A DNA stretch of 41,856 nucleotides. Source: Hyphomicrobiales bacterium. GTDB lineage: Bacteria > Pseudomonadota > Alphaproteobacteria > Rhizobiales > Beijerinckiaceae. This document shows positions 17,251-26,323 of this stretch, in pieces. The notes under the pieces were generated by a model that searched no databases, was not told where the DNA came from, and saw only the letters and a list, made by a program, of their open reading frames with translations. The first letter of the stretch is position 1, and the number at the start of each line of letters is the position of its first letter. The stretch covers positions 1 through 41,856 of the forward strand of contig CANGPA010000011.1 of assembly GCA_947455645.1 (NCBI GenBank). Reading direction: 5' to 3'. Position numbers and translations under genes: made by a program.

Positions 17251-17620
17251 GCCTCATATTAGTCCCAACTGGGTCGATTGGTTCAACCCTCTTAGCGAAA
17301 TTTGCCAATTGTATCGGGCGCATGGGCCCTATTTGGCTTGGGCAAACTTTTGTGGCCGGCGAGTCACACTCCTTGGCAATTGTCTGTTACAGCTCATCAA
17401 ATCCCGCCTTTGCCGAAAATTGGCCACAATAGAGCCGCTCAGAAAGGGCGGTTCGGTATTTTGATCTTTTAACGGCTTGGACTTCGGGTGATTGAAAAGC
17501 GCGCATTTTGTCGCCATGGTGGCGCCCGCGCTGCCTCAGGCAGCAGGGAACAACATTTTGCGGTTTTGGACATTCGTGCCGAAGTTGCAAACAAGCAGGG
17601 TTGAAAGGCCAGGACGTCTC
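17251..17620. other. 370-bp intergenic region between divergent mntH and ilvD
   Basis: No supported gene is seen here; short open frames lack family resemblance and ribosome sites. The region contains a long-range inverted repeat, TTGTGGCC (17350-17357) with GGCCACAA (17422-17429), and a hairpin, GAGCCGCTC (17432-17440) with GGGCGGTTC (17446-17454, two G-U pairs), followed by ggtattttgatctttt. The hairpin resembles a weak attenuator or terminator about 165 bases before ilvD. Both divergent promoters must lie in this region, but none stands out. Confidence 0.45.
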
Positions 17621-19351
17621 ATGAGCGACCGTGTATTCGATAAATCCAAACTCCCCAGCCGCCATGTGACGGAAGGCCCGGCGCGTGCGCCGCATCGGTC
17701 TTATTACTATGCCATGGGATTAAACCGCGCACAGATGAGCCGACCCTTTGTAGGTGTGGCATCATGCTGGAATGAGGCAGCTCCTTGTAACAACACGCTG
17801 ATGCATCAGGCGCAATTTGTGAAGAGCGGCGTGGATGCGGCCGGTGGCACGCCGCGCGAATTCGTCACGATCACAGTTACTGATGGCATAGCCATGGGCC
17901 ATCAGGGGATGAAATCCTCTCTCGTATCTCGTGAGGTGATCGCTGACTCGGTTGAGCTAACCATGCGTGGTCATTCTTATGACGCATTGGTGGGGTTGGC
18001 CGGTTGCGACAAATCACTTCCCGGCATGATGATGGCCATCGTGCGTTTGAATGTGCCTTCGATTTTCATTTATGGCGGGTCGATCCTCCCCGGTACTTTT
18101 AAAGGCAAGCCGGTAACCGTTCAGGACGTCTTCGAAGCCGTGGGCAAGCACTCTGTTGGTGCGATGAACGAGGCGGATCTCTACGAACTCGAGTCTGTTG
18201 CCTGCCCGTCATCGGGCGCATGCGGCGCGCAATTCACTGCGAATACAATGGCGACGGTGTCCGAGGCGATCGGCCTTGCTTTACCTTACTCGGCAGGTGC
18301 GCCTGCGCCCTATGAAATTCGTGAACAATTCTGCCGCACAGCCGGTGAGATGATTATGGATCTCATCGCCAAGAATATCCGTCCTCGCGATATTGTGACA
18401 CGCAAGGCGCTTGAGAATGCAGCAACGGTTGTTGCGGCATCGGGTGGCTCAACCAATGCGGCATTGCATCTTCCTGCCATCGCGCATGAAGCGGGCATCG
18501 AGTTTGATCTTTTTGATGTTGCCGAGATTTTCAAAAAGACGCCTTACATTGCAGATTTGAAGCCCGGCGGAAAATATGTCGCGAAAGACATGTTTGAAGT
18601 GGGTGGTATCCCCCTTCTGATGAAGACCTTGCTCGATCATGGTTATCTACATGGTGATTGCATGACCGTCACAGGCCGTACGATTGCTGAAAATATGGCG
18701 AGTGTGAAATGGAATCCTGATCAGGACGTCGTTTATGCGGCGAATAAGCCATTGACTCCCACCGGTGGCGTTGTTGGCTTGAAAGGTAATCTTTCTCCCG
18801 AAGGTGCGATTGTAAAAGTCGCGGGTATGCCGCTCGAAAGACAAATCTTCTCAGGTCCTGCACGCGTTTTCGATAATGAAGAAGAGTGCTTCCAGGCCGT
18901 CACCAAGCGTCAATACAAAGAGGGTGACGTGCTCGTCATTCGTTATGAGGGGCCGCGCGGTGGTCCGGGCATGCGTGAAATGCTTGCAACAACGGCCGCG
19001 CTCTATGGTCAGGGCATGGGCGACAAGGTAGCGCTGATCACTGACGGCCGTTTCTCAGGTGCGACGCGTGGGTTCTGCGTGGGCCATGTGGGACCTGAGG
19101 CTGCGGTCGGGGGTCCGATCGCACTTTTGAAAGATGGTGACATCATCCATCTTGACGCGATCAAGGGTAACCTTTCGGTGGATATTTCTGATGAAGAAAT
19201 GGCTCGCCGCAAAAAAGACTGGAAGTCGCGCGAGCATGAATATGGTTCGGGTGCGATCTGGAAATATGCGCAAACGGTTGGATCCGCTCGGGCTGGTGCA
19301 GTGACACATCCAGGCGGCAAGGGTGAAAAATTCGTCTATGCGGATATTTGA
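17621..19351 (+). CDS. ilvD: Dihydroxy-acid dehydratase
   Basis: IlvD dehydrates 2,3-dihydroxy acids in valine and isoleucine synthesis, using an Fe-S cluster. The 576-residue protein has the expected cluster cysteines Cys56 ('NEAAPCN'), Cys129 ('GCDKSLPG') and Cys201 ('[10 protein letters not shown]'), and the C-terminal '[24 protein letters not shown]' signature. The ATG at 17621 follows AGGAC and begins the conserved '[23 protein letters not shown]'; the frame extends 43 codons upstream to 17492, but that part looks non-coding. Sugar-acid dehydratases share this fold, but the close match to the IlvD N-terminus favours the amino-acid enzyme. It is followed, with possible overlap, by a Sel1-repeat gene. 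Confidence 0.95.
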   Translation: MSDRVFDKSKLPSRHVTEGPARAPHRSYYYAMGLNRAQMSRPFVGVASCWNEAAPCNNTLMHQAQFVKSGVDAAGGTPREFVTITVTDGIAMGHQGMKSSLVSREVIADSVELTMRGHSYDALVGLAGCDKSLPGMMMAIVRLNVPSIFIYGGSILPGTFKGKPVTVQDVFEAVGKHSVGAMNEADLYELESVACPSSGACGAQFTANTMATVSEAIGLALPYSAGAPAPYEIREQFCRTAGEMIMDLIAKNIRPRDIVTRKALENAATVVAASGGSTNAALHLPAIAHEAGIEFDLFDVAEIFKKTPYIADLKPGGKYVAKDMFEVGGIPLLMKTLLDHGYLHGDCMTVTGRTIAENMASVKWNPDQDVVYAANKPLTPTGGVVGLKGNLSPEGAIVKVAGMPLERQIFSGPARVFDNEEECFQAVTKRQYKEGDVLVIRYEGPRGGPGMREMLATTAALYGQGMGDKVALITDGRFSGATRGFCVGHVGPEAAVGGPIALLKDGDIIHLDAIKGNLSVDISDEEMARRKKDWKSREHEYGSGAIWKYAQTVGSARAGAVTHPGGKGEKFVYADI

Positions 19352-19370
19352 GGCGACAAATATTGGCCTC

Positions 19371-20348
19371 ATGCGGCTTCTGCCGGTGGTTTTAATCATC
19401 GGCGGGGCTGCTATGACGATTCTTTCAATGCCAGCTTTGGCTCTTGATGGTCCTACTCAATCCAATTCAGATCAGCAGATTGTAACACTACAAGAAGGCC
19501 AGGACGCGGCTTCAAACGGAACTGTTCCGGCATCAAAATCAGATAGTGCAACAAGCGAGTCCGAAGATGCGGTGAGCTCAGCAGCAGCCACGTCGTCAGC
19601 CAGTGGGCCAAGTGCGGCCGATCTCGCGAAAGTTCCTTTTGACGCGCTCGGATCCGTTGTTGATGCGACGCGCAATGCTATTCGTTCCTATTTGGCCGGT
19701 AATAAACGGGACGCAATTAAGTCGCTTGAATTTGCTGCCGATCAAGGTCATGCACCGGCACAATGGAAGCTTGCGCGGATGTATGCCGAAGGTGATGGTG
19801 TTCCCCGCGATGACATACGTGCCTTCGATACGTTCTCGCGCGTTTGCGATCGCCATGCCGATGAAGCCCCAGATTCACCAACAGCTCCCTTTGTTTCGAA
19901 TTCATTTGTGGCGCTGGGTTCTTATTATCTGACGGGTATTCCAAACAGCGCGGTTAAGGCCAATCCGGCGCGTGCGCGCGAGATGTTTACATATTCGGCA
20001 AGCTATTTTGGTGACCCGCAGGCGCAACTTATTCTCGCCCGGCTTTATCTGGACGGAATTGGCGGCGCAAAAGATATGAAGCAGGCGGTGCGTTGGCTTA
20101 ATTTATCAGCTGAGAAGGGCAATCGGATTGCCCAAGCACAATTGGGGCAGATTTTATTTTCAGGCGACGCAGGCTTCAAGCAAAGAGCGCGTGGATTGAT
20201 GTGGCTCAGTGTTGCGCGTGCTGGAGCCGATCCCGAAAAAGATGCTTGGATTATTGATGCGCATGAGGATGCCATGGAAAAATCAACCGATGCCGATCGG
20301 CTTGCCGCAACGGCTTATGTCACACAGCGCGAACGTCGGCATAAATAG
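19371..20348 (+). CDS. Secreted Sel1-repeat (TPR-like) protein
   Basis: The protein has a cleavable signal peptide (MRLLPVVLIIGGAAMTILSMPALA, AxA site), an acidic Ser/Ala-rich linker, and from about residue 105 several Sel1-like repeats: 'GHAPAQWKLARMYAEGDGVPRDDIRAFDTFSRV', 'DPQAQLILARLYLDGIGGAKDMKQAVRWLNLSAEKGNRIAQAQLGQIL'. Sel1 repeats are alpha/alpha scaffolds for protein binding; the partner is unknown. It is probably periplasmic. I prefer the ATG at 19371 because it gives a compact signal peptide; an ATG at 19338 would overlap the end of ilvD by 14 bases and add 11 residues. It converges on xthA with a 22-bp gap. Confidence 0.82.
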   Translation: MRLLPVVLIIGGAAMTILSMPALALDGPTQSNSDQQIVTLQEGQDAASNGTVPASKSDSATSESEDAVSSAAATSSASGPSAADLAKVPFDALGSVVDATRNAIRSYLAGNKRDAIKSLEFAADQGHAPAQWKLARMYAEGDGVPRDDIRAFDTFSRVCDRHADEAPDSPTAPFVSNSFVALGSYYLTGIPNSAVKANPARAREMFTYSASYFGDPQAQLILARLYLDGIGGAKDMKQAVRWLNLSAEKGNRIAQAQLGQILFSGDAGFKQRARGLMWLSVARAGADPEKDAWIIDAHEDAMEKSTDADRLAATAYVTQRERRHK

Positions 20349-20370
20349 CGCTTCAATTTAACTTGTATCT

Positions 20371-21156
20371 CTAAATGTCGAGATCAATTCTTATCGGCAC
20401 ATGGTCTGATGGCTTTTCCCAACCGCGAACATGGGAATCAATCGCTGTCGACGTAAGGTGGTCTGCCAATTGAGGCGAGATTACGAGATGATCAATTCGG
20501 ATGCCATTGTTTTTTTGCCAAGCTCCAGCTTGATAATCCCAAAATGTATATGATTTACCCGCATCGCTTGTGGCACGAAGGGCGTCTGTTAGTCCGAGAT
20601 TTAGGAGCTCCTGCCACTTAGCTCGAGACTCAGGTTGGTACAAAGCATCTTTGACCCATAGATCGGGATGTTCTGCGTCTCGCGCGGCGGGAATAATGTT
20701 GTAATCTCCCGCAATAACAAATCGTTCTTCTGACGTCAGTAGGGAGCGGGCGCGCTTGATAAGGGCCTCAAGAAAAGCGAGCTTATAGGGGAATTTTTCG
20801 GTGCCCAATGGATTGCCATTGGGTGCATAAAGTGACGCGACGCGCACAGGCTTGCCATTAACGGGCGTTACCAGGGCTTCAATATATCGCGATTGCGGTT
20901 CACCCGGCTGATCGGGAAGGCCTCTTGTTACGTCTTCGAGCCGGTGTCTCGATAAGATTGCAACGCCGTTAAAGGTCTTTTGTCCATGCGTCTCCACCGT
21001 GTATCCTAGGGCCTCGATTTCGAGCCGCGGGAAAGCGTCATCCTGACATTTGAGTTCCTGAAGGCAGCAGACGTCCGGCATGGCTTCGGCCAACCAACTC
21101 GTCAGGTGATCAATCCGTTGGCGGACAGAATTGACGTTCCAGGTGGCGATGCGCAT
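20371..21156 (-). CDS. xthA: Exodeoxyribonuclease III
   Basis: This is an AP endonuclease / 3'-5' exonuclease of base excision repair, in the endonuclease/exonuclease/phosphatase fold. The 261-residue protein opens with 'MRIATWNVNSVRQR' and has the metal-binding glutamate in 'CLQELKCQDDAFP', the 'FNGVAILSR' motif, 'AGDYNIIP', and the C-terminal 'RIDHLVISP...SDHVPIRIDL' with catalytic Asp-His. I start it at the ATG at 21156; another ATG 18 bases upstream (21174) adds six non-conserved residues. It is divergent from fabD. Confidence 0.95.
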   Translation of the reverse strand: MRIATWNVNSVRQRIDHLTSWLAEAMPDVCCLQELKCQDDAFPRLEIEALGYTVETHGQKTFNGVAILSRHRLEDVTRGLPDQPGEPQSRYIEALVTPVNGKPVRVASLYAPNGNPLGTEKFPYKLAFLEALIKRARSLLTSEERFVIAGDYNIIPAARDAEHPDLWVKDALYQPESRAKWQELLNLGLTDALRATSDAGKSYTFWDYQAGAWQKNNGIRIDHLVISPQLADHLTSTAIDSHVRGWEKPSDHVPIRIDLDI

Positions 21157-21311
21157 GGCGATATAATCCGGCATAGGAGGATTCGGGTGTTTTCATTCTA
21201 GGACGCCCGGTCGGATGTCACCAGAGTGGGTAAGCGGGGAACTTGGCTTGACTCTTGGGCTGTCGTGCCGCACGAGCGCGCCTGAAATTGAGGCAGAGGG
21301 AGATTTTCATC

Positions 21312-22259
21312 ATGGCGGTTGCGTTTACCTTTCCGGGGCAGGGCAGTCAGGCGGTTGGAATGGGCAAGGCCATTGCGGAAGCGTTTCCCGTCGCTCGGTC
21401 CGTTTTTGCGGAAGTGGACGACGCGCTCTCCCAAAAACTTTCGCAATTGATGTTTGACGGACCAGAGGACGAGCTGACCCTGACCGCCAATGCCCAGCCC
21501 GCGCTCATGGCCGTGAGTTTAGCCGTCATCCGTGTGCTTGAAACCGAACTGGGCATAACGCCACAGAAGCACGCGGCTTTTGTCGCGGGTCATTCGCTGG
21601 GCGAATATTCAGCCCTTGCGGCTGCAAACGCCATTTCGCTTGCCGATACTGCAAGGTTGCTGCGTATTCGCGGCAACGCGATGCAGGCTGCAGTGGCGCC
21701 AGGTGTCGGAGCGATGGCCGCTCTGTTAGGGCTTGAATTTGATGCTGCTGCTGCTGTTGCAGCAGAAGCTGCTCAGGGCGAAGTCTGCCAGGCCGCAAAT
21801 GATAATGGCGGCGGACAGGTTGTTGTGTCTGGTGCCAAGGCTGCGGTTGAACGCGCGGTTGAGTTGGCCAAGACCCGAGGAGCGCGACGCGCCGTGATGT
21901 TGTCAGTGTCCGCGCCTTTTCATTGCGCTTTGATGCAACCGGCGGCTGACGCAATGGCGGAAGCGCTCTCAAATGTGCTGATCTCAACACCTGTGGTGCC
22001 ACTCGTGGGGAACGTCACGGCGCTTGCCGGATCAGATCCCGAACTCATTCGACAGAATTTGGTTGCCCAAGTCACGGGTACCGTGCGCTGGCGCGAAAGC
22101 GTCGCTTATATGGCAGCCCACGGCGTGACCCGCTTTATTGAGATTGGGTCAGGTAAGGTTTTAACGGGGCTCGTAAAGCGGATTGCGGCAGACGCTGAGG
22201 GCATCGCGGTTTCTCAACCAGATGACCTTACTGCACTTCGTGCTTTGTTCAGTATCTAA
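21312..22259 (+). CDS. fabD: Malonyl-CoA:ACP transacylase
   Basis: FabD loads malonyl groups onto ACP for fatty acid synthesis. The 315-residue protein begins 'MAVAFTFPGQGSQAVGMG' and has the nucleophile Ser95 in 'GHSLGEYSALAA' and a catalytic His in 'SAPFHCALMQPAADAM'. The ATG at 21312 follows GAGGGAG; an in-frame ATG at 21255 lacks a ribosome site and conserved sequence. It is the first gene of fabD-fabG-(acpP-fabF). An alanine-rich segment near residues 144-156 is encoded by a run of GCTGCTGCTG followed by its near reverse complement. Confidence 0.97.
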   Translation: MAVAFTFPGQGSQAVGMGKAIAEAFPVARSVFAEVDDALSQKLSQLMFDGPEDELTLTANAQPALMAVSLAVIRVLETELGITPQKHAAFVAGHSLGEYSALAAANAISLADTARLLRIRGNAMQAAVAPGVGAMAALLGLEFDAAAAVAAEAAQGEVCQAANDNGGGQVVVSGAKAAVERAVELAKTRGARRAVMLSVSAPFHCALMQPAADAMAEALSNVLISTPVVPLVGNVTALAGSDPELIRQNLVAQVTGTVRWRESVAYMAAHGVTRFIEIGSGKVLTGLVKRIAADAEGIAVSQPDDLTALRALFSI

Positions 22260-22274
22260 GTGAAGGACAATGTG

Positions 22275-23012
22275 ATGTTTGATTTGTCGGGGCAATTTGC
22301 TTTGGTTACCGGTGCAACCGGAGGTATTGGCGGAGCAATCGCACGCGCGCTCCACGCGCAAGGCGCAACTGTCGCGCTTTCTGGAACGCGGCGCGAGGCG
22401 CTTGATGCGCTGGCTTCTGAATTGGGTTACCGCGTTCACGTTTGTCCTGCGAATTTGTCCGATCAAACATCGGTTGAAGCGCTTGTGCCCGCCGCCGAAG
22501 AAGCCATGGGGGGGCTCGATATCCTCATCAATAATGCCGGGATTACACGCGACAATCTTTTCATTCGTATGAAAGATGAGGAATGGTCTGATGTGATCAA
22601 GGTCAATCTTGAATCGGTTTTTCGTCTCAGCCGAGCCGCTGCAAAAACCATGATGCGCAAGCGTTATGGCCGGATCATTTCAATCACGTCTGTTGTAGGA
22701 ACAACGGGCAATCCCGGGCAGGGCAATTATGCTGCGGCCAAAGCGGCGATTGTTGGTATGTCGAAGGCCCTAGCTGCCGAAGTTGCAACGCGTAACATTA
22801 CCGTCAATTGTGTGGCGCCCGGCTTCATCGCAACCCCAATGACCGACGTGCTTAATGAAAAGCAGCGTGAGTCGGTCATGCAAAAGGTCCCGATGGGCCG
22901 GTTGGGAGATCCCTCTGAAATTGCGGCGGCCACACTTTATCTGGCCAGTCGAGAAGCGGGGTATGTGACCGGTCAAACACTTCATGTAAATGGTGGAATG
23001 GCAATGATTTGA
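22275..23012 (+). CDS. fabG: 3-oxoacyl-ACP reductase
   Basis: This NADPH-dependent SDR reduces 3-oxoacyl-ACP. The 245-residue protein has the cofactor motif TGATGGIG at residues 12-19, NNAG ('ILINNAGITRDN'), the catalytic serine in 'ITSVVGTTGNPGQG', Tyr152 and Lys156 ('NYAAAKAAIVG'), and the C-terminal 'GYVTGQTLHVNGGMAMI' typical of FabG. The start is the ATG at 22275 with AAGGACA upstream; the GTG at 22260, right after the fabD stop, is less likely. It lies 15 bp downstream of fabD in the same operon. Confidence 0.97.
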   Translation: MFDLSGQFALVTGATGGIGGAIARALHAQGATVALSGTRREALDALASELGYRVHVCPANLSDQTSVEALVPAAEEAMGGLDILINNAGITRDNLFIRMKDEEWSDVIKVNLESVFRLSRAAAKTMMRKRYGRIISITSVVGTTGNPGQGNYAAAKAAIVGMSKALAAEVATRNITVNCVAPGFIATPMTDVLNEKQRESVMQKVPMGRLGDPSEIAAATLYLASREAGYVTGQTLHVNGGMAMI

Positions 23013-23035
23013 TATACTTATATGACTTTTATAAT
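23009..23035 (+). promoter_or_regulatory. Candidate acpP promoter
   Basis: TTGATA (23009-23014) and a consensus TATAAT (23030-23035) are separated by 15 bp, shorter than the ideal 17. It overlaps the end of fabG and leaves a leader of about 245 bases before acpP. Confidence 0.32.
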
Positions 23036-23115
23036 GTGTTACCTTGTTGCCTTGGGTCACTCGCCTTTGCGATTCAAATGTGGTAACCCTGCGATCGAAG
23101 TAGCGGCAGGGACTT

Positions 23116-23135
23116 GACGCCGCGCGGTCGGCGTC
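23116..23135 (+). other. Hairpin in the fabG-acpP intergenic region
   Basis: A perfect 7-bp GC-rich stem, GACGCCG (23116-23122) with CGGCGTC (23129-23135), has a 6-nt loop followed by GTTTG. It could be a weak fabG terminator or acpP leader structure. The 275-bp gap itself holds no gene; a second small stem TGGCC/GGCCA lies at 23196-23210. Confidence 0.4.
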
Positions 23136-23287
23136 GTTTGAACGCTCGCGGGTTCAGGTCCCCTTGGGTATCGCCTGCGGCCTGAGTTTGTGCGGTGGCC
23201 CTTTTGGCCAATCAAGAACGGAACCCGCGTCGACGTTCGAAGGAAACGGTAACGTCGGCCCCAATTGGAAGACAGTGAGGACAAGAC

Positions 23288-23524
23288 ATGAGCGATATCG
23301 CAGCCCGCGTTAAGAAGATCGTCATCGAACATCTCGGTGTTGACGCCGACAAGGTCGTCGAGAGCGCCAATTTCATCGATGATTTGGGTGCCGACAGTCT
23401 CGATACGGTCGAGCTTGTGATGGCGTTCGAAGAAGAATTCAGCGTCGAAATTCCCGACGACGCGGCAGAAACCATCCGCACGGTTGGTGATGCGGTTGCC
23501 TTCATTTCGAAGAAGGCCGCCTGA
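23288..23524 (+). CDS. acpP: Acyl carrier protein
   Basis: This 78-residue, very acidic four-helix protein carries the growing acyl chain on a 4'-phosphopantetheine attached to Ser37 in the conserved '[19 protein letters not shown]'. Length and sequence are typical for AcpP. The ATG at 23288 follows GAGGACA. It is separated from fabG by 275 bp, consistent with its own strong promoter, and from fabF by 51 bp. Confidence 0.98.
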   Translation: MSDIAARVKKIVIEHLGVDADKVVESANFIDDLGADSLDTVELVMAFEEEFSVEIPDDAAETIRTVGDAVAFISKKAA

Positions 23525-23575
23525 TACCCTCGATTGGGTCAGGTATCTGAGTTTAGGAATCGAGGAGCGAAGACC

Positions 23576-24841
23576 ATGCGGCGTGTCGTCGTGACGGGTA
23601 TGGGCATGGTTTCGCCTCTCGGTTCGAGTGTTGAGAGCTCATGGGCTCGGCTTTTGGCCGGTGAAAGTGGCGCGGTAAATGTCTCGCGGTGCGATGTCTC
23701 CGACCTTGCTTCGCAGATTGCCTGCGAAGTGCCTCGTGGCGACGGCCAGAATGGCACCTTCAATCCGAATGACTGGATGGATGCCAAGGATCAACGTAAG
23801 GCTGATGAATTCATCGTTTATGGTATGGCCGCGGCAACGCAGGCTTTGGCGGATGCGGGTTGGGCGCCCAAGACCGATGAGGACCAGCACCGGACGGGTG
23901 TCCTGGTTGGTTCTGGCATCGGTGGTATCGGGACGATTTACGAGACCTCAGTGACCCTTCTTGAGAAGGGTCCGCGCCGCGTATCGCCTTTCTTCATTCC
24001 GAGTGCAATTATCAATCTGGCATCGGGCTGGATTTCAATTCGGCATGGCCTCAAAGGCCCTAATCATTCTGTCGTCACGGCATGCTCCACGGGCGCTCAT
24101 GCGATTGGCGATGCCTCGCGGTTGATCATGCTGGGTGATGCTGACGTGATGGTTGCCGGTGGCGCTGAATCACCCGTCAACCGTCTGTCGCTCGCTGGGT
24201 TTGCCGCCTGTCGTGCATTGTCGACTGGCTTTAATGACGATCCAAAACGGGCTTCCCGCCCTTATGACAAAGACCGCGATGGCTTTGTGATGGGCGAGGG
24301 ATCGGGTGTTGTTGTCCTCGAAGAACTTGAACATGCGAAAGCACGCGGCGCGAAGATTTATGCCGAGATCGTGGGTTATGGCATGTCGGGCGACGCCTAC
24401 CATATTACATCCCCCGCAGAAGATGGAGATGGCGCCTATCGTTGCATGTCAGCCGCGTTGAAGCGGGCTGGCTTCGGCGCTTCGGACATTGATTATATCA
24501 ACGCGCATGGCACCTCGACCCCCTTGGGAGACGAGATTGAATTGCGTGCGGTCGAGCGTCTGCTTGGCAATGATACAAGCCATGTATCCATGTCTTCAAC
24601 AAAATCGGCAACCGGTCATCTTCTTGGAGCTGCGGGGGCGATTGAGGCAATTTTCTCAATTTTGACGATCCGCGATCAGATCGTTCCTCCCACTTTGAAT
24701 CTCGATCATCCTTCGGTTGAGACCGCCATTGATCTTGTTCCGCATAAGGCCAAAAAGCGGAACGTTTCCGCTGTCCTGTCAAATTCATTTGGATTTGGCG
24801 GAACGAATGCTTCACTGATTTTTCGTCGATACGAGTCGTAG
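23576..24841 (+). CDS. fabF: 3-oxoacyl-ACP synthase II
   Basis: FabF condenses malonyl-ACP with acyl-ACP. The 421-residue thiolase-fold enzyme has the Cys-His-His triad: Cys170 ('VVTACSTGAHAIGDA'), His311 ('NAHGTSTPLGDEIE') and His348 ('KSATGHLLGAAGAIEA'). The C-terminal 'SNSFGFGGTNASLIF' is standard. The ATG at 23576 follows the strong GAGGAG; the frame is open to 23534, but those 14 residues are not conserved. It follows acpP and precedes mltG. Confidence 0.97.
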   Translation: MRRVVVTGMGMVSPLGSSVESSWARLLAGESGAVNVSRCDVSDLASQIACEVPRGDGQNGTFNPNDWMDAKDQRKADEFIVYGMAAATQALADAGWAPKTDEDQHRTGVLVGSGIGGIGTIYETSVTLLEKGPRRVSPFFIPSAIINLASGWISIRHGLKGPNHSVVTACSTGAHAIGDASRLIMLGDADVMVAGGAESPVNRLSLAGFAACRALSTGFNDDPKRASRPYDKDRDGFVMGEGSGVVVLEELEHAKARGAKIYAEIVGYGMSGDAYHITSPAEDGDGAYRCMSAALKRAGFGASDIDYINAHGTSTPLGDEIELRAVERLLGNDTSHVSMSSTKSATGHLLGAAGAIEAIFSILTIRDQIVPPTLNLDHPSVETAIDLVPHKAKKRNVSAVLSNSFGFGGTNASLIFRRYES

Positions 24842-24895
24842 GCCCCATGGTCGCCGCAATTCCGGTATTGAAGACCTGAAGGGCGCAACGGGTTG

Positions 24896-26251
24896 ATGGA
24901 ACCGATGACTGAAGAAAAAAGCGGCGTCGAAACAACCGAGCGAACAAACGTGCATCGTGCACGTTCCATGAGCTTTATGCGCCGCATTATGGTCAAGACA
25001 CCATCCGCTGCGATTCATCCAGAATCAGTGCCTGAGCCGCCAGAGCAGATTGTAGCAGAACGAAAAGAGCGCCCGCTCACGAATTTTTTGAGCGGCCTAT
25101 TGTCTTTTATCGCGATCGTGGCGGCATTGGTCGGTGGTGTTTTTGTTTATGCCGAGCGTCAAGTCTATGCGCCGGGTCCTCTTGATGCGGATAAGGTTGT
25201 GCTTGTCCGTGGATCAACTTCCGATGTGATTGATCAACTTGAGCGTGAAGGTATCATTGATAAGGGATTTCTTCTGACGCTTTACTGGCAAATCACCGGT
25301 CGATCGTCGCAGATCAAGGGCGGAGAATATCTATTCAAGCGAGAGGCTAGTCTCGATCAAGTGACATCGGTCCTGATCGAAGGAAAATCAATCCTTCACG
25401 CGATTACCATTCCCGAGGGACGCACATCGCAAGAAATTGTTGATTTGCTTCAAGCAGACTCAAATCTTGCCGGCGATATCAAAGATGTTCCCAAAGAAGG
25501 CACACTTCTGCCTGAAACGTATAAATTTGCACGCGGTATGACGCGGACGCAATTGCTCGATCACATGGCGCAAGAACAAGCGAAGACGTTACGCGAAATA
25601 TGGGCCAAGCGCGTACCCGATTTGCCGATAGCTAGTCCGCAAGATCTCGTCACACTTGCCTCAGTGGTTGAAAAGGAAACTGGAAAGGCAGATGAGCGCC
25701 CTCGTGTTGCTGGCGTGTTTATCAATCGCCTCAACACAAAGATGCGGCTCGAGTCAGATCCTACTGTGATCTACGGTTTGATTGGGGGACGCGGGTCACT
25801 TGGTCGTGGATTGACAAAATCTGAATTGCAACAAGCGACGCCCTATAACACCTATCTACTTCCGGGATTGCCCGCTGGACCGATCACCAATCCTGGACGT
25901 GCAGCGCTAGAAGCTGTGGCTAACCCATCGCGAACCAAAGATCTTTACTTCGTTGCCGATGGGACCGGCGGACATGTTTTTGCTGACACCTATGAACAGC
26001 ATCTCAAGAATGTTGCAAAATGGCGTCAGATCGAAGGAGAAAAGACTGATCCTTCTGCGTCTATTGCACAACCACCTGCATCGGCGGCTGCAAAAGCAGG
26101 TGCGGCTTCAGAATCAAATGATGGATCGACAAAAGCCGCACCACAAACCAATACAAATACAAAAGCAAAGCCTGCGCCCGCACCGAAATTAATCAAGAAA
26201 AAGGCAGCAAATCCAGATGCAAATCCCGATGCGGCCGCAGCGCCGGATTGA
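24896..26251 (+). CDS. mltG: Endolytic murein transglycosylase MltG
   Basis: MltG cleaves nascent glycan strands in the inner membrane. The 451-residue protein has a cytoplasmic N-terminus of ~65 residues, one membrane helix (LSGLLSFIAIVAALVGGVFVYA), a LysM-like segment, and the YceG domain with the catalytic glutamate in 'LASVVEKETGKADERPRVAGVFINRL' and 'LESDPTVIYGL'. The last ~75 residues are an Ala/Pro/Lys/Asn-rich low-complexity tail absent from E. coli MltG. Start: the ATG at 24896, with GAAGGG about 12 bases upstream; the ATG at 24905 is possible. The fabF-mltG linkage is a conserved neighbourhood. Confidence 0.94.
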   Translation: MEPMTEEKSGVETTERTNVHRARSMSFMRRIMVKTPSAAIHPESVPEPPEQIVAERKERPLTNFLSGLLSFIAIVAALVGGVFVYAERQVYAPGPLDADKVVLVRGSTSDVIDQLEREGIIDKGFLLTLYWQITGRSSQIKGGEYLFKREASLDQVTSVLIEGKSILHAITIPEGRTSQEIVDLLQADSNLAGDIKDVPKEGTLLPETYKFARGMTRTQLLDHMAQEQAKTLREIWAKRVPDLPIASPQDLVTLASVVEKETGKADERPRVAGVFINRLNTKMRLESDPTVIYGLIGGRGSLGRGLTKSELQQATPYNTYLLPGLPAGPITNPGRAALEAVANPSRTKDLYFVADGTGGHVFADTYEQHLKNVAKWRQIEGEKTDPSASIAQPPASAAAKAGAASESNDGSTKAAPQTNTNTKAKPAPAPKLIKKKAANPDANPDAAAAPD

Positions 26252-26323
26252 TGGTCTTTAGCGTTAAATGCCGGCAAGCGTTTCGATGGTCTTGTGGATT
26301 GTTTTTTTGAAGGGACCAGTCTG

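Noticed and set aside
17258-17286. TTGAAC-N17-ACTAAT on the minus strand as an mntH promoter
   Set aside because: Transcription would start at about the first base of the mntH ATG, leaving no leader; the -10 match is only 4 of 6.
17249-17464. 71-codon open frame between mntH and ilvD, considered as an ilv leader peptide
   Set aside because: It begins at a GTG/ATG-poor position against mntH, shows no cluster of Ile/Leu/Val codons and has no ribosome site.
21738-21780. GCTGCTGCTG...GCAGCAG hairpin inside fabD
   Set aside because: It is explained by an alanine-rich coding segment; no evidence of a regulatory role or frameshift.
23114-23142. TTGACG-N17-TTTGAA as an acpP promoter
   Set aside because: The -10 match is only 3 of 6 and the -35 overlaps a strong hairpin.
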